NCBI RefSeq assembly: GCF_003003255.1
Contig: NZ_PVTD01000002.1
Coordinates: forward strand, 62,001 to 126,000
Direction of reading: 5' to 3'
Length of the DNA: 64,000 nucleotides
DNA from: Aliiruegeria haliotis
Lineage (GTDB): Bacteria > Pseudomonadota > Alphaproteobacteria > Rhodobacterales > Rhodobacteraceae
Shown here in pieces: positions 16,211-24,994 of this stretch. The notes under the pieces are model-generated. The model was not told where the DNA came from. It worked only from the letters and a program-made list of their open reading frames with translations, and searched no databases. Within the stretch, counting starts at the first letter, position 1; each line of letters begins with the position of its first letter. The position numbers and the translations under genes were made by a program.

Positions 16211-16924
16211 TCAGACCACGCCGAGCCATGCCGGAAGGTGACCGATATCGGGCAACACGACCTCGGCATGGGACGACAGGTCTGCTTCGCTCGCGGTGCC
16301 TGTCAGAACGGCAACGGGGACCATTCCGGCCGCGGCACCGGCGAGCAGGTCATGGGTACTGTCCCCGATCATGGCCACCTCGCCCGGCGCCACGCCAATG
16401 GCATCGGCAAAGGCCAGGCATTGCCCGGGGTCGGGTTTTGCCCCATGTCCCGAATCTGCCCCGATGATCAACTCGAAAACGCTTTCGACCCCCAGCCCGG
16501 CAAGCTGGGCGCGGGCTGGATCCTCCGAATCGTTGGTTGCCACGCCAAGCAGGAACCCAGCCTCCTTCAGTTGCGACAAAAGCGGTGCGAGCGGTGCGGC
16601 CTCAACCGGGGCCAATCCCCGGGACCGCTCGATCATCGTGAAGAGGATTTCGTCCTGCGACAGGTGCGGCAATCCGGGGTGCAGCGCGGCGGCGGCTTCG
16701 TCGGCGGTGCCAGCAATGGCAACGCTGTCCGGGTAAAAACGCCGGGCAGCGCGGTCCAACCGGATCAGCGCAGACGCGGCATCGGCCAGATCGGCGTCAT
16801 TCCCCGCAAGCTCCAGAACGAGATCCGCGGCCCAGCCGCCCCAGCTCGCCTGGAAATCGAACAGCGTGCCGTCCTTGTCGAACAGCAGGCCGCGCAGACC
16901 TTTTCTGGTGGCTATCCCGGTCAC
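16211..16924 (-). CDS. HAD-family phosphatase, Gph-like
   Basis: HAD motifs are complete: nucleophile motif DKDGTLFD near the N-terminus, ATNDSED as motif II, Lys in GAKPDPGQC and MIGDSTHDLLAGAAAG as motif IV. The 237-residue length fits phosphoglycolate phosphatase-like enzymes. The best start is GTG 16924, eight bases after the stop of the DUF3572 gene, so the two are an operon. The ribosome site is weak, which suggests translational coupling. Confidence 0.82.
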   Translation of the reverse strand: MTGIATRKGLRGLLFDKDGTLFDFQASWGGWAADLVLELAGNDADLADAASALIRLDRAARRFYPDSVAIAGTADEAAAALHPGLPHLSQDEILFTMIERSRGLAPVEAAPLAPLLSQLKEAGFLLGVATNDSEDPARAQLAGLGVESVFELIIGADSGHGAKPDPGQCLAFADAIGVAPGEVAMIGDSTHDLLAGAAAGMVPVAVLTGTASEADLSSHAEVVLPDIGHLPAWLGVV

Positions 16925-16931
16925 GAAAACG

Positions 16932-17210
16932 TCAGGTCCAGTTGCGAACCAAGCCGCCGGGCAACGCCTGACGCGCCTCGAGCGGTGCTTCGAGGGGCAC
17001 GCCGGTGCTTTCGCTGAATGCGGCGATCCAAGCGTCATCCATGATCAGGAAATCGAGAACGGAGGCAAGGAATTCAGGATCTTGCGCCCGGTTCTTCACA
17101 TCGTCCAGCGAAGCGCCGGTGGCGCCGAGAAAGACCGGAAGCATGTCGTCGCTCCCAGCCAGCCAGGCCAGTGCCGTCAGGGCGAGTGTCTCGGCGCTTT
17201 CTTGCTTCAT
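16932..17210 (-). CDS. DUF3572-family protein
   Basis: A 92-residue helical protein (MKQESAETLALTALAWLAGS...) of a type found next to pleD in alphaproteobacteria and annotated as DUF3572. GGGGAGG precedes ATG 17210. No catalytic motif is visible. It is divergent from pleD with 121 bases between starts, and it is translationally close to the HAD phosphatase gene. Confidence 0.75.
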   Translation of the reverse strand: MKQESAETLALTALAWLAGSDDMLPVFLGATGASLDDVKNRAQDPEFLASVLDFLIMDDAWIAAFSESTGVPLEAPLEARQALPGGLVRNWT

Positions 17211-17331
17211 TCAGGCCTCCCCGGGCTTTTCGACCCTTTGCGTCGATGGCGTTAAAGGTTTCCTTAACCAATCCCAACAAAAGATGATCACGACAAGGGC
17301 CGGTGGAAGCCTATCACAGGAGTGCGTCGCA

Positions 17332-18732
17332 ATGCCCGGAAGAATTCTGGTCGTCGACGATGTTGCGACCAATCGCATCATACTGAAGGTCAAGCTGACC
17401 AATGCGTGTTATGACGTGTTGCAGGCTGGCGGTGGACGTGAAGCGCTTGAGATCGCCCGGCGCGAACGACCGGAGCTGATCCTCCTTGACATGGCGATGC
17501 CGGACATGGACGGGCTGGATGTCTGCCGCGCGCTGCGGTCCGACCCCGCCACCGCGGATATCCCCGTGATCGTGGTAACGTCCCATACCGAAATGGATCT
17601 GAAGCTTGCGGCGCTGAAAGCGGGTGCCGCGGAATTCCTGTCCAAACCCTTTGACGAGATGGAGTTGCTGGCCCGCATCCGCAGCCTGCTTCGCGCCCGC
17701 GGTGTCGCGGCCGAACTTGCCCTGCGGGACGGCACCAGCCAGGCCCTTGGCTTTGCCGAACCGGCCAGCAGCTTCACCCCCGCCGGCCGCATCTGCCTTG
17801 TGGGTGCGGGGCACAAGGGTATGCAGCCGCTGAAACAGCAGCTGACCGACCTGACCAGCGACCGGATCGAGCTGCAAAGCCGCGAACAGGTTCTTAGTGG
17901 CGAAGAGCAGATGGACCTCTTTGTTGTTCCGGCCGATCTCGATTGGCCCGGCGGTGGTCTGCTCCTCCTGTCCGAGCTGCGCTCCCGCCCGGCAACCCGT
18001 CACGCCGGCATCGTCATCGTGACCGAACCCGGAAGCAGGCAATCCGCCACCATGGCGCTCGATCTGGGAGCATCGGACATCGTCTCGATGCCAATCCATG
18101 CCGACGAGTTGGTCTTGCGCCTGCGCGCCATGATGCAGCAGAAACGGCAGGCTGATCGGCTGCGCAGCAAGGTTCGCGACGGCCTTCAGATGGCAGTGAC
18201 CGACCCCCTGACCGGGCTCTTCAACCGGCGCTATGCGATGTCGCACCTGAGCCGCATCCGCGAACAGGCGGAGACCGCAGAGCGGGCTTTTGCCATCATG
18301 CTCATCGATCTTGATCACTTCAAACGGGTGAACGACACCCATGGCCACGCGACTGGCGACCATGTGTTGAAGACCGTAGCCGAAACCCTCTCGGCCAACC
18401 TCCGCAACGTGGACCTGATTTCCCGCATCGGCGGGGAAGAGTTCCTAGCAGTGCTTCCGAACATTTCTGCCGCCGCTGCGGTCAACGCCGCCGAAAGACT
18501 CCGCGGGGCTGTTGCAAGTCAACGGTTCCGGGTGCCGGCGGTCGACGGCGCCCCGAAGCCGGCACCATTGGAACAGACCATCTCCATCGGGCTCGTGGTC
18601 TGTCAGCCCGATCCGCGCGGGCGGGAAAGGACCTCCAGCCTTCTCGACCGCGCGGACAAGGCTCTCTATGCCGCCAAGGCCGAGGGTCGGAACCGGGTCA
18701 ATACGCATCAGACCAACCGGGCGGCGGCGTGA
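17332..18732 (+). CDS. pleD: PleD-type response regulator diguanylate cyclase
   Basis: The 466-residue protein has a canonical receiver domain (acidic pair D9-D10, phospho-acceptor D53 in LILLDMAMPDMDG, Lys in FLSKPFDE), a second degenerate receiver (about 155-285) and a GGDEF domain with an active GGEEF signature (ISRIGGEEFLAVLPN). An RxxD inhibitory site (RNVD) lies five residues before it. This is the PleD layout that makes c-di-GMP on phosphorylation and controls cell-cycle or surface transitions. ATG 17332 follows AGGAG. It is the second GGDEF protein in five kilobases. Confidence 0.93.
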   Translation: MPGRILVVDDVATNRIILKVKLTNACYDVLQAGGGREALEIARRERPELILLDMAMPDMDGLDVCRALRSDPATADIPVIVVTSHTEMDLKLAALKAGAAEFLSKPFDEMELLARIRSLLRARGVAAELALRDGTSQALGFAEPASSFTPAGRICLVGAGHKGMQPLKQQLTDLTSDRIELQSREQVLSGEEQMDLFVVPADLDWPGGGLLLLSELRSRPATRHAGIVIVTEPGSRQSATMALDLGASDIVSMPIHADELVLRLRAMMQQKRQADRLRSKVRDGLQMAVTDPLTGLFNRRYAMSHLSRIREQAETAERAFAIMLIDLDHFKRVNDTHGHATGDHVLKTVAETLSANLRNVDLISRIGGEEFLAVLPNISAAAAVNAAERLRGAVASQRFRVPAVDGAPKPAPLEQTISIGLVVCQPDPRGRERTSSLLDRADKALYAAKAEGRNRVNTHQTNRAAA

Positions 18733-18779
18733 TCGGAGCGGTCCAGCATCAGGACCCACTCAAGACAGCCTGAAGGCAA

Positions 18780-19352
18780 TCAATCTGCGTGAGAACGCGG
18801 CCCCTCTCCGCGATCGCCCTTGCGATGACCCTCGCCGTTGGGCGGTTCGCCCTTCCGCCAGTCCCGGCCCCGGATCCCGTTTTCCAGATCATCGGCAAAG
18901 GCCCGGCGCGCCTCCGGAGACATCTCGCCCAGCCGCGCGACAAGGATGTCCTGTCCGAGCCGCCAGCCGGAAATCGCCTGCCTGTTCTGGATCTCCAGAA
19001 GGTCCGCCATGCGCATCGCATCAAAGGGGTCGGATCGCAACACGGCAAGGCTCTCCGCGAAGGCCTGCCGCCATGCGTTGCGCCCCTCCCGCAGGCTGTC
19101 TTTCCGCGCCCGCGAGGCCTTCAGGATTGCCCGGCGGTCATCTTTTTCCAACGCCATGAGATAGGGTCCAAGACCGAGTTCGCGGGAAATCCGGATCGGC
19201 CGATCCTCGTCATGGCGCCAGGTGCCGGATACCGCGCCCCCGACAAGTCCGAGGATCGCGAGGTTCAGTGCCAGCGAAACGAACAGCACCACCCGCATCC
19301 ACACAGGGCTGCGACGGCGGGTCGGGTCGGGCGTTTGGGGCCCATGGGTCAT
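18780..19352 (-). CDS. Periplasmic metal-sensor-like protein with one membrane anchor
   Basis: After a short cytoplasmic N-terminus a membrane segment (VWMRVVLFVSLALNLAILGL) leads to a helical, charged periplasmic domain with repeated Arg/Glu helices (KDDRRAILKASRARKDSLRE), followed by a Gly/Arg/Lys-rich tail. This is the heavy-metal-resistance/CnrR-like layout. It is the last gene of the set sigma factor, membrane regulator, sensor. It probably passes an envelope or metal signal to the sigma factor. It has few His, Met or Cys, so direct metal binding is not shown. Confidence 0.65.
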   Translation of the reverse strand: MTHGPQTPDPTRRRSPVWMRVVLFVSLALNLAILGLVGGAVSGTWRHDEDRPIRISRELGLGPYLMALEKDDRRAILKASRARKDSLREGRNAWRQAFAESLAVLRSDPFDAMRMADLLEIQNRQAISGWRLGQDILVARLGEMSPEARRAFADDLENGIRGRDWRKGEPPNGEGHRKGDRGEGPRSHAD

Positions 19353-19364
19353 GTCTTGCGGTTC

Positions 19365-19745
19365 CTATTCATCGGCCAGCAGCAGGTCATATGCAGGCAA
19401 CGTTCCATCCAGCGGCAAACCATACCCACTGTCGAGAACGTCCAGCGAAAGGGTTTCGAGCGCGAGCGGGGGGCTGTAGCCGATCCAGACACCTGCCATC
19501 GTCGCCGCGGCAAGTCCGGTCATTGCCGGCCATCCTCCCATGGCCTCGATCGCCCCGGAAAGCCAGCCACGGCGCGGCGCTTTCGCGGGTGCGGTCACTG
19601 CAGGCCCGGGCGCCGGTTGCTCCTCATAGGCGTCGGCCAGAACGCGCGCCATCAGATCCGCAGAGGGATCGCCATCCACGTCACGGGCGGCCTTGAAGAA
19701 CGTTTCCAGTTCCGTATCGACGGTTTCGGCAGACTTACGTGTCAT
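19365..19745 (-). CDS. Small membrane protein, probable anti-sigma factor
   Basis: The 126-residue product has an acidic cytoplasmic N-terminal region (TELETFFKAARDVDGDPSAD), a Pro/Ala linker, one membrane segment (MTGLAAATMAGVWIGYS) and a short periplasmic tail. It overlaps the sigma gene by 11 bases (start inside the sigma stop region), the standard coupling of sigma and anti-sigma genes. Its sequence has no zinc-binding H-x3-C-x2-C, so it is not a ZAS-type anti-sigma. The function is inferred from position and topology. Confidence 0.6.
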   Translation of the reverse strand: MTRKSAETVDTELETFFKAARDVDGDPSADLMARVLADAYEEQPAPGPAVTAPAKAPRRGWLSGAIEAMGGWPAMTGLAAATMAGVWIGYSPPLALETLSLDVLDSGYGLPLDGTLPAYDLLLADE

Positions 19746-20334
19746 CGCTCAACCCCAGTTCTGCCCTGCGTCCCAAAAGCCGGGACGCAAGAGCGCGCTT
19801 TCCTCGGGCGGTCAGGCTCTCGACCGCCTCGACGCCGATGTCCATCACAGCGGCAATCTGAGGGTTCGACAAGCCCTCGAGATGCCGGAGCACCACGGCC
19901 TGACGCTGCCGATCCGGCAATTCCGCCAGCGCCGCGCGCAAGGCTGCGGCGCGGTCGCGCTCCAGAAGGCGCTGGTCGGCACCGGGTCTTTCGTCCTCCG
20001 GCTCTCCGCCGTCGCCAAAAACCTCGTCGAGCCCCACCCCGCGCCGACGGCGCAACCGGTCGATGCAGAGATTGCTCGCCACCCGATAGAGCCAGGTCGA
20101 AACCAGCGCTTCTCCATCGCGCCACTCGGGCGCGATCTTCCAAAGCCGCAACATCGCTTCCTGTGCCACGTCCTCGGCCTCTGCCCGGTCGCCCAGCATA
20201 CGCAGCGCCTGGGCCAGAACCCGCGGCGTCAGCCGGATCGTCAAGACGCGGGCCGCCGCCCGGTTGCCGCTCGCATAGAGCGCCAAGAGGGCTTCGTCCG
20301 ATGTCTCGGCTTCGGCGTCAAGCGGCATGGTCAT
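19735..20334 (-). CDS. ECF-family RNA polymerase sigma factor
   Basis: Sigma-70 region 2 is clear (AEDVAQEAMLRLWKIAPEW, then WLYRVASNLCIDRLRRRR) and region 4 follows an acidic linker (LPDRQRQAVVLRHLEGLSNP...). The 199-residue length is typical. It is followed by, and overlaps, the membrane regulator gene. Two Met codons, 20334 and 20328, are possible starts. The four-EF-hand gene upstream may be in the same transcript or be its target. Confidence 0.88.
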   Translation of the reverse strand: MTMPLDAEAETSDEALLALYASGNRAAARVLTIRLTPRVLAQALRMLGDRAEAEDVAQEAMLRLWKIAPEWRDGEALVSTWLYRVASNLCIDRLRRRRGVGLDEVFGDGGEPEDERPGADQRLLERDRAAALRAALAELPDRQRQAVVLRHLEGLSNPQIAAVMDIGVEAVESLTARGKRALASRLLGRRAELGLSDDT

Positions 20335-20435
20335 GGTATCCGTGGCCTAGACCTGAACTGGATCGGAACGCAATGCCCGGTAGTTAGAGCCCCGCGCGAC
20401 CGCCGGCCGCGCGGGACATTGCCAGAGACCGTGCC

Positions 20436-20999
20436 TCAGTTGTTCCAGAACGGCATCCGGTCGCCGCCGCGCTTGCCGTCGCGATCGCCACGACCGCCCC
20501 GTTCCCCCTTGCCGCCGCGCATCTGCATGAATTTCTGCGCCTCGGCGAACTCCGCCTCGGAGATCGCTCCATCCTTGTCAGTGTCGAACCGCTCAAGGAA
20601 GCGGCCGCCCGGCTCCGCCGACCTGCGCTGTCCGGCGGCGGCCACCATTTCCTCCCCGCTGATGGCGCCGTCCTTGTCGGTATCCAGACGCGCGATCATG
20701 CGATCGACCCGCGCGGCCTGGCGATCCGAACGCGCCGTTTCGATCGCCGCGCCCATCTCCGCCTTCGAGATCTTGCCGTCGCCATCGGTATCTGCGGCCT
20801 TGAACCGTTCGGCCATCTTCGCGGCGGGGAAGGCCGCCATTTCCTCTGCCGTCACCTTGCCGTCGCCGTTCGTGTCCAGTTCGGCGAAAGTCGGGGCCTC
20901 CATGGGGCCACCCCTGCTGCCAAAGCCACGCGCCTGAACGTCGCTCGTCGCGGCGAGTCCGACGACGATGGCGGTCGAGAGAAGTGCAATCCGGATCAT
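20436..20999 (-). CDS. Secreted EF-hand protein with four calcium-binding loops
   Basis: ATG 20999 starts a signal peptide (MIRIALLSTAIVVGLAATSDVQA), then four EF-hand loops are readable: DTNGDGKVTAEE, DTDGDGKISKAE, DTDKDGAISGEE and DTDKDGAISEAE. Each has acidic residues at positions 1, 3, 5 and 12. A Gly/Arg-rich C-terminal tail follows. The mature protein should bind calcium in the periplasm or outside. It lies about 100 bases upstream of the sigma-factor gene on the same strand. A link between calcium and the sigma system is suggested by position only. Confidence 0.85.
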   Translation of the reverse strand: MIRIALLSTAIVVGLAATSDVQARGFGSRGGPMEAPTFAELDTNGDGKVTAEEMAAFPAAKMAERFKAADTDGDGKISKAEMGAAIETARSDRQAARVDRMIARLDTDKDGAISGEEMVAAAGQRRSAEPGGRFLERFDTDKDGAISEAEFAEAQKFMQMRGGKGERGGRGDRDGKRGGDRMPFWNN

Positions 21000-21423
21000 C
21001 ACGTGTATCCTGTTCTTCGTTTCTGGTCCTACCCGGCTGTTCGCGCCGTGTATGGTTCTCCAACGCCGCGATGGCCGCGTTCCGTCGGCGACGGCAGTTT
21101 TTTCTTCGCTGCTGTGCGGGCAGGATCGGAGGGAAGAGGTTGGCGGCTGCGGAAAAATGCACTTCAGGGCACTGATATTCATGAATTTATCTCGAATTCA
21201 CGACTGCGGAACCGCCCGCCACCCGGATGCCATCACATGAACGTGAGGCGCGATCCGGGTGCCGTGCCAGCGCCGCCCGGCGCGTTCAGGCATAGCCCGG
21301 CCCTGTTCGCGACATCCCGCCGCAAGCGGCGCCAACCGCTTCGCTTCCCCGTTCGAAACTGTCATCCTGCCGGCGCGAACGGGTGCGGCTCCGGAAAGGC
21401 CGCCAGACACAGGAGACGTGGGT
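21000..21423. other. Divergent promoter region between EF-hand and DUF983 genes
   Basis: No gene is convincing here. It must hold the promoters of both neighbours, though I cannot name the boxes. A hairpin plus T-run (21082-21103) on the + strand looks like a terminator but has no gene before it. Confidence 0.4.
21082..21103 (+). terminator. Orphan terminator-like hairpin
   Basis: CCGTC (21082-21086) and GACGG (21090-21094) pair around a GGC loop and are followed by CAG and six T. It points rightward in a region with no upstream rightward gene, so it could end a short untranslated RNA. Confidence 0.35.
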
Positions 21424-21861
21424 ATGCAAACCCCGAACACGGGCGCGGCCCTTGCAGCCGTCGAAGAGCGCCCGCTGAAACGTGCCATGGCGCGCGGGTG
21501 GCGCCGACGCTGCCCCAAATGTGGCAGCGGTCCGCTGTTTTCCGGCTATCTGAAGGTGGCTGACCATTGTGCTGTCTGTGGCGAAGCCTTCCACCACCAG
21601 AGAGCGGACGACGGGCCGGCCTATCTCACGATCCTGATCGTCGCGCACATGGTCGGTTTCGCGCTGCACCTCCTTTATTCCCAGTTGCGGCTGGACCCGC
21701 TGATCATGGCCACGGTCCTGAGCATTCTCTGCGTGGCTGCCTCGCTCTACCTGCTTCCGCGGATCAAGGGGGCCTTTGTCGCGCTGCAATGGTCGCGGCG
21801 GATGCACGGCTTCGGCCGGGAGCCCGCGCCGCCCGCAAAAGGGCACGAGACCGGAGCCTGA
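21424..21861 (+). CDS. DUF983 membrane protein with zinc-ribbon
   Basis: The 145-residue protein has a basic N-terminus, a two-CxxC zinc-ribbon-like part (CPKCG near residue 30 and CAVCG near residue 48) and two membrane helices (YLTILIVAHMVGFALHLLY and IMATVLSILCVAASLYLLP), the DUF983 layout. Members often sit near cytochrome oxidase genes but their role is unknown. ATG 21424 follows AGGAGA. The NUDIX gene starts three bases after its stop. Confidence 0.85.
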   Translation: MQTPNTGAALAAVEERPLKRAMARGWRRRCPKCGSGPLFSGYLKVADHCAVCGEAFHHQRADDGPAYLTILIVAHMVGFALHLLYSQLRLDPLIMATVLSILCVAASLYLLPRIKGAFVALQWSRRMHGFGREPAPPAKGHETGA

Positions 21862-21864
21862 GAC

Positions 21865-22539
21865 GTGAACCCAGACAAAACGGCACTCCGCGATGCCTCG
21901 ACCGTGATCCTGTGGCGCCAGGGCGGCAGCGGCCCGGAGGTGTTGATGGGGCAAAGGGGGGCCGGTGCTGCCTTCATGCCGAACAAGTTCGTCTTTCCAG
22001 GCGGAGCTATTGACGACGACGACGGCGAGGTGCCGCTGGCGGACCTGCCGGATCCGACCTGCCTGAGGCGACTTGGCCAACAGGCGAGCGCCGCACGGGT
22101 TCCGGCGCTGCTGTCCGGCGCTATTCGGGAGGTCTGGGAGGAAACCGGGCTGGTTCTGGGTCGGAAGCAAGGGTGGTCCGCACCGGGTCCGGATTGGGAG
22201 AGCTTCGCCGCCACCGGGCACGCGCCCTCCGCGGCACATCTGTCTTTTGTGTTCCGCGCCATCACGCCCCCCGGTCGGCCCCGCCGCTTCGACGCGCGGT
22301 TCTTCCTTGTCCCTGCCAGCGCCGTAGCCGGCGATCCGGACGATTTCTCCGAGGCCTGTGACGAGTTGCGGCACCTGCAATGGATACCGCTCTCGGAGGT
22401 GCGCGGCTTCGATTTGCCGTTCATAACCGAAGTTGTTCTGGCGGAGGTGGCGCCGTTGATCTCCCGCTCTGGACCACCGCAAACCGTGCCGTTCGTACGC
22501 AACGACGACATGGTCTCCGGCATCACGCGCCTGCGCTGA
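21865..22539 (+). CDS. NUDIX hydrolase
   Basis: The start is GTG 21865, placed after GGAG and three bases past the DUF983 stop. The Nudix helix is present as REVWEETGLVL, with the upstream FPGG separated by an insertion of about 45 residues, as in the NUDT19/RP2-type subgroup (possibly CoA-diphosphatase-like). It should hydrolyse a nucleoside diphosphate-linked molecule; the substrate is not known. 224 residues. Confidence 0.85.
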   Translation: MNPDKTALRDASTVILWRQGGSGPEVLMGQRGAGAAFMPNKFVFPGGAIDDDDGEVPLADLPDPTCLRRLGQQASAARVPALLSGAIREVWEETGLVLGRKQGWSAPGPDWESFAATGHAPSAAHLSFVFRAITPPGRPRRFDARFFLVPASAVAGDPDDFSEACDELRHLQWIPLSEVRGFDLPFITEVVLAEVAPLISRSGPPQTVPFVRNDDMVSGITRLR

Positions 22540-22592
22540 GGGGCGGGCGGCTCCCGCCATCGGCGGACGCGGGCAAGCCGCGCCACGCAGAT

Positions 22593-22620
22593 GTTGGGCC
22601 GGGCGGCGGCTGCGCCGCCG
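22593..22620. repeat. Hairpin with a shared 13-base element
   Basis: The 13-base element GTTGGGCCGGGCG (22593-22605) runs into a perfect CGGCGGC-TGC-GCCGCCG hairpin (22604-22620), between convergent NUDIX and EamA genes. The same 13 bases occur at 25123, again next to a hairpin. It may serve as a bidirectional terminator. Confidence 0.4.
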
Positions 22621-22638
22621 TGGCGCGTCAGGGAACCG

Positions 22639-23559
22639 TCATACCAACAGGACGAGCAGGACGAGGCTGACGAACAAGAGCGCGATGCCCGCGATCTCCC
22701 GCCGCGACAACCGCTCGCCAAAGAGTATGGCGCCACCGGCAATGGAGAACAGCAGTTCCACTTGCCCGACGGCGTAGACATAGGCCGCGTTCTGCAGGGC
22801 GAAGGCCACGAACCAGCAAAAACTCCCGGCGAGGCTGGTGAGCCCCATCACGACACCGGGGCGCCAGGCACGCAGCACGGTGCCGATCTGTGCCCGGTCG
22901 CGGGCGATAAACCAGACAGCCATCAGCAGGGTCTGGGCCATCGTCACCAATGCGAGTGCAAGGGCGGCACGGAAGACCACCGGCCCGTCGCCAAGTGCGA
23001 GGGTTGCGCCGCGATACCCGACACCTGCAAGCGCGAAGAACGCGCCACTGGAAAGCCCCAGCGCAACCGATGGGGTCAGGAACCGCCGCAGACCCTGCCC
23101 TCTCGCGTCGCCATCGACCTCTCCTGACAGCACCAGCAATGCGACGAACCCCAGGGCCAGCGCGCCGAAGCCGCTCGCGCTGACTGTCTCTCCGAGAAGC
23201 AGCCAGCCGACGAGAACCGTCTGCAACACTTCGGATTTCTTGAAGGTTATCCCCACCGCGAAGTTGCGCCGAGAAAACAAGGCGACGACGCAGATCGTGG
23301 CAAGGATCTGCGTCACGCCACCGGCAAGCGCAAAGGCCCAGAAACGGGCCGTGATCGGCGGCAGGTCGACCCCGGACACCGCCAGCCAGCCAACCATGCC
23401 GCAGCCAAGCAGTGGTGCGGACCACACGAACCGCGCCCAGGTTGCGCCCGTGGCGGACAGCCCGGCCAGTTTCAGCCGTTTCTGAAGGGCGAAACGTGCC
23501 GTCTGAAACAGCGCGGCGGCGATCGTGGCGACGATCCACAGGTCGGGCGCGGCGCTCAC
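22639..23559 (-). CDS. EamA/DMT-family transporter
   Basis: The 306-residue product has ten hydrophobic segments in two five-helix halves, the EamA/DMT pattern; for example WFIARDRAQIGTV precedes the helix containing LTSLAGSFCWFVAFALQ. The start is a GTG at 23559, seven bases after the stop of the lipoprotein gene, so it is likely co-translated. Substrate unknown. Confidence 0.8.
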   Translation of the reverse strand: MSAAPDLWIVATIAAALFQTARFALQKRLKLAGLSATGATWARFVWSAPLLGCGMVGWLAVSGVDLPPITARFWAFALAGGVTQILATICVVALFSRRNFAVGITFKKSEVLQTVLVGWLLLGETVSASGFGALALGFVALLVLSGEVDGDARGQGLRRFLTPSVALGLSSGAFFALAGVGYRGATLALGDGPVVFRAALALALVTMAQTLLMAVWFIARDRAQIGTVLRAWRPGVVMGLTSLAGSFCWFVAFALQNAAYVYAVGQVELLFSIAGGAILFGERLSRREIAGIALLFVSLVLLVLLV

Positions 23560-23565
23560 CCTACA

Positions 23566-23919
23566 TCAGTCCAGACAGTTGGTGGCCAGTTGCCCGTTGT
23601 CCATGATCACCTCATGGCAGCCAAAGAGCGGCACCGCAGGGGCGCAGGTCTTGGACCGTGCGAGGCAGAGCCCCTCGCAATCGGCCCCGGTCGTACATGC
23701 CTGGTTGGCATCCCTCGGCGTGATCGTGCAGACCCGAAGAGCGCCACCGGGCCGGGTCGCAAGGTAGCCACCCCTGGCAGTGCAGCTTGCCTCGGCCTGC
23801 TGCACGGCTTCCGGCGTCCCCGGCAGGATCGGCGCGGGGTCTTCCTTTTCCGCCGGGAGACAGCCCGACAGGATGGCTGTCAGGGCAAGGCTTGCGAGTA
23901 TCAGAGTGCGGTTGCGCAT
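23566..23919 (-). CDS. Small cysteine-rich lipoprotein
   Basis: Signal peptide with lipobox LSGC at residues 17-20, then a 98-residue mature part with seven or so further cysteines (for example CTARGG, CTITPRDANQACTTGADCEGLC, CHEV) that could form disulfides. The family is not recognised with confidence. It is in an operon with the EamA transporter. Confidence 0.7.
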   Translation of the reverse strand: MRNRTLILASLALTAILSGCLPAEKEDPAPILPGTPEAVQQAEASCTARGGYLATRPGGALRVCTITPRDANQACTTGADCEGLCLARSKTCAPAVPLFGCHEVIMDNGQLATNCLD

Positions 23920-23950
23920 GGATTGTCCGGTGAATGTGGTGAGGGCGCGA

Positions 23951-24994
23951 TCAATAGGGCATGGGGTGCCCGCGATGGGCCTCGTTGATATCCTTCAGCG
24001 TTTCCGCGTCGAGCACAAGGTCCCGACCGGCCAGGATGCGTTGCAGTTGCTCGCTGGTCGTGGCGCCGAAGATCGCCGACCCCATGAAGGGACGCGACCG
24101 GCAGAATGCCAGTGCCATGTGCACCGGATCGAGGCCGCGCGCCTGCGCGATGCCGACATAGGCGGCGACAGCGGCCGCGGAGCGTGGCGTGTTGCGCCCG
24201 CCGAGAGCGGCGTTGATGTCCATGCGACTGCCCTCCGGCACCTTGCCGTCAAGGTATTTTCCCGTGAGCAAGCCTGTCGCGAGGGGGGAATACGCCAGCA
24301 GCCCAACGCGCTCGTTGACACAGAGTTCGGCGAGGTCGGTGTCGAAGAGGCGGCACATCAGCGAGTATTCATTCTGGATCGAGATCATTCGCGGGCCGCC
24401 GGTCTGCGTGGCAAGACGCAGCCATTCGGAGGTGCCCCAGGCGCTCTCGTTCGAAAGGCCGACCTCGCGGATCTTGCCCTGGCGCTGCAGCCGACCGAGC
24501 GCCTCCAGGACGAGAACCATGTTGGCCTCGGTCTCGGCACGGTTCTGCGTGGACGGATCGAAGTCCCAGTATTGGCGGAAGTGGTAGGATCCGCGGTTGG
24601 GCCAGTGCAGCTGGTACAGGTCGATCACATCCGTCTTCAACCGCTGGAGCGAGCCATCGACGGCCTCTATCAGGGTTTCTGCGTCGATCCCCCGACCCTC
24701 GCGGCAGATACCGCCGTTGGCGCCGGTGATCTTGGTGGCAAGCACGATATCGTCGCGCCGTCCAGACGTGGCGATCCAGTTGCCGATGATCTCCTCGGTC
24801 TTGCCGATGTTCTCGGCGCGGACGGGATTGACCGGGTACATCTCGGCCGTGTCGATGAAGTTGATCCCGGCGGCCAACGCCATGTCGATCTGCCGGTGGG
24901 CATCGACCTCGGGTGTCTGGGTGCCGAAGGTCATAGTGCCAAGGCACAGGTCGCTGACCTCCAGGGCGGAGGTTCCAAGGGGGTGCTTCTGCAT
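23951..24994 (-). CDS. Aldo/keto reductase, Tas-like
   Basis: NADPH-dependent oxidoreductase of the AKR superfamily. The tetrad is visible: Asp in FIDTAEMYP, the Tyr three residues on, Lys in LATKITG and His in YQLHWPN. The long LHWPNRGSYHFRQYW insertion is typical of Tas-like proteins (about 347 residues). I use ATG 24994 (MQKHPLGTSAL), where the family normally starts; an in-frame ATG at 25006 is possible. Confidence 0.87.
   Translation of the reverse strand: MQKHPLGTSALEVSDLCLGTMTFGTQTPEVDAHRQIDMALAAGINFIDTAEMYPVNPVRAENIGKTEEIIGNWIATSGRRDDIVLATKITGANGGICREGRGIDAETLIEAVDGSLQRLKTDVIDLYQLHWPNRGSYHFRQYWDFDPSTQNRAETEANMVLVLEALGRLQRQGKIREVGLSNESAWGTSEWLRLATQTGGPRMISIQNEYSLMCRLFDTDLAELCVNERVGLLAYSPLATGLLTGKYLDGKVPEGSRMDINAALGGRNTPRSAAAVAAYVGIAQARGLDPVHMALAFCRSRPFMGSAIFGATTSEQLQRILAGRDLVLDAETLKDINEAHRGHPMPY

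Noticed and set aside
14561-17017. 818-codon + strand frame opposite mttB and the HAD gene
   Set aside because: It spans two recognisable genes on the other strand and has a non-protein-like composition.
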